Made by a program: the position numbers and the translations under genes. A stretch of DNA of 5,609 nt, from assembly GCA_051653685.1 (NCBI GenBank), contig JBOFWQ010000158.1, positions 1 to 5,609 of the forward strand, in the 5' to 3' direction. The notes under the pieces are model-generated. The model was not told the origin of the DNA and ran no database searches. It saw only the letters and a program-made list of their open reading frames with translations. Origin of the DNA: Faucicola sp937889485 (lineage in GTDB: Bacteria; Pseudomonadota; Gammaproteobacteria; Pseudomonadales; Moraxellaceae). Of the stretch, positions 4,962-5,609 are shown in pieces. Each line of letters begins with the position of its first letter. The first letter of the stretch is position 1.

Positions 4962-5609
4962 ATGACCAATACCATCAAAGCCAATATCAAAGCAGTACTG
5001 TTTGACTTAGACGGCACCCTCATTGACACCGCCCCCGATTTTATCCGCATTATTAAAGTCATGTGTGCCAAACACCACCACCCATGCCCAACCGATGCCG
5101 CCATCCGCGAGCAGGTTTCGGCGGGGGCACGGGCTATGGTCAAACTTATGTTTGGCGATGAACTGGCAAAAGTGGCAGACGATGACCCCAAGCTTTTGGC
5201 ATATCGCCAAGAATTTTTGGATACCTATGAGGCAGATATTTGCGTGGATAGCCAGTTATTTGCTGGGCTTGATGCATTATTGCTTAGCCTAGAAGCCCGT
5301 CATATCCCATGGGGTATTGTCACCAATAAGCCGCGTTACTTGACCGAGATTTTATTGGACAAACTGAGCCTTACCCAGCGCTGTTCGGTGCTAGTATGCC
5401 CCGAAGATGTGCAGCATACCAAACCAGACCCTGAGCCGATGTTTTTGGCAGTGAGCAAGTTAAATGATCAATTTGATTTGGCGTTTAGTGCCGAAAACTG
5501 CGTGTATGTGGGCGACCATATCCGTGACATCCAAGCAGGCAATGCCGCCCACATGCCCACCATTTTGGCAAGCTATGGCTATATTCCGCCCGAAGATAAA
5601 CATAATTTA
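4962..5609 (+). CDS. mupP: N-acetylmuramic acid 6-phosphate phosphatase MupP (HAD family), C-terminus cut by window
   Basis: MupP removes phosphate from MurNAc-6-phosphate in the peptidoglycan recycling route that bypasses de novo MurA, via AmgK and MurU; in Pseudomonas this route supports intrinsic fosfomycin resistance. The first 216 residues are present with no stop by the right edge. Known MupP proteins are about 225 residues, so little is missing. HAD motif I is FDLDGTLIDT (nucleophile Asp15, acid/base Asp17), motif II is in GIVTNKP (Thr121), motif III is Lys154 in TKPDPEP, and motif IV is GDHIRD (Asp185, Asp189). A helical cap lies between about residues 24 and 95. MupP-like runs are GARAMV, PWGIVTNKP and YGYIPPED. 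The ATG at 4962 has GGGGA (4950-4954) at good spacing. The gene is often labelled gph, phosphoglycolate phosphatase. I prefer mupP from the ubiG neighbourhood and the motifs, but the substrate is inferred. Confidence 0.87.
   Translation, partial: MTNTIKANIKAVLFDLDGTLIDTAPDFIRIIKVMCAKHHHPCPTDAAIREQVSAGARAMVKLMFGDELAKVADDDPKLLAYRQEFLDTYEADICVDSQLFAGLDALLLSLEARHIPWGIVTNKPRYLTEILLDKLSLTQRCSVLVCPEDVQHTKPDPEPMFLAVSKLNDQFDLAFSAENCVYVGDHIRDIQAGNAAHMPTILASYGYIPPEDKHNL

Noticed and set aside
4853..5292. Minus-strand frames (4853-5191, 5007-5210) and a plus frame (5023-5292) across the ubiG end and mupP.
   Set aside because: All overlap ubiG or the intact mupP frame, which carries all HAD motifs; none has supporting features.

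Overview
The window looks like chromosomal DNA from a gammaproteobacterium of the family Moraxellaceae (Moraxella/Faucicola/Psychrobacter/Acinetobacter type). This rests on the protein sequences as I remember their relatives, the moderate G+C content, and the ubiG–mupP gene pair, which is typical of Pseudomonadales. No search was run, so genus and species are not established. I see no mobile element, CRISPR array, tRNA or rRNA. Most of the window is ordinary housekeeping and cell-envelope DNA.

Layout. (1) Bases 1-323 hold the end of a plus-strand gene for a small exported protein of unknown function; its first codons lie left of the window. (2) Bases 394-1587 encode Ugd, UDP-glucose 6-dehydrogenase, and 1682-3112 encode a CpsG/ManB-type phosphomannomutase. 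Both are on the plus strand, 94 bp apart, and both make precursors for surface polysaccharide. (3) A 14-bp perfect inverted repeat with A and T tracts (3156-3190) ends cpsG from the left and dsbA from the right. (4) dsbA (3201-3824, minus strand) encodes the periplasmic disulfide oxidant. (5) A 383-bp AT-rich divergent intergenic region (3825-4207) carries candidate extended -10 promoters for both sides, plus two tiny ORFs that begin with the same 12-base string. (6) ubiG (4208-4942) and mupP (4962 to beyond the right edge) form a tight two-gene unit 19 bp apart.

How the genes work together. Ugd supplies UDP-glucuronate. CpsG interconverts mannose-6-phosphate and mannose-1-phosphate on the way to GDP-mannose. 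Both point to capsule, exopolysaccharide or lipooligosaccharide synthesis, but no transferase, polymerase or export gene is in view. DsbA oxidises cysteines of exported proteins. UbiG does the O-methylations of ubiquinone synthesis, and ubiquinone is the final electron sink of the DsbA/DsbB system. MupP dephosphorylates MurNAc-6-phosphate in peptidoglycan recycling.

I found no convincing new system. The points most worth a second look are the duplicated ATG/GTG-GCT-AAA-AAA mini-ORF starts between dsbA and ubiG, the isolated ugd–cpsG pair, an A8 tract early in cpsG, competing hairpins over the ugd stop codon, and the unidentified exported protein at the left edge.
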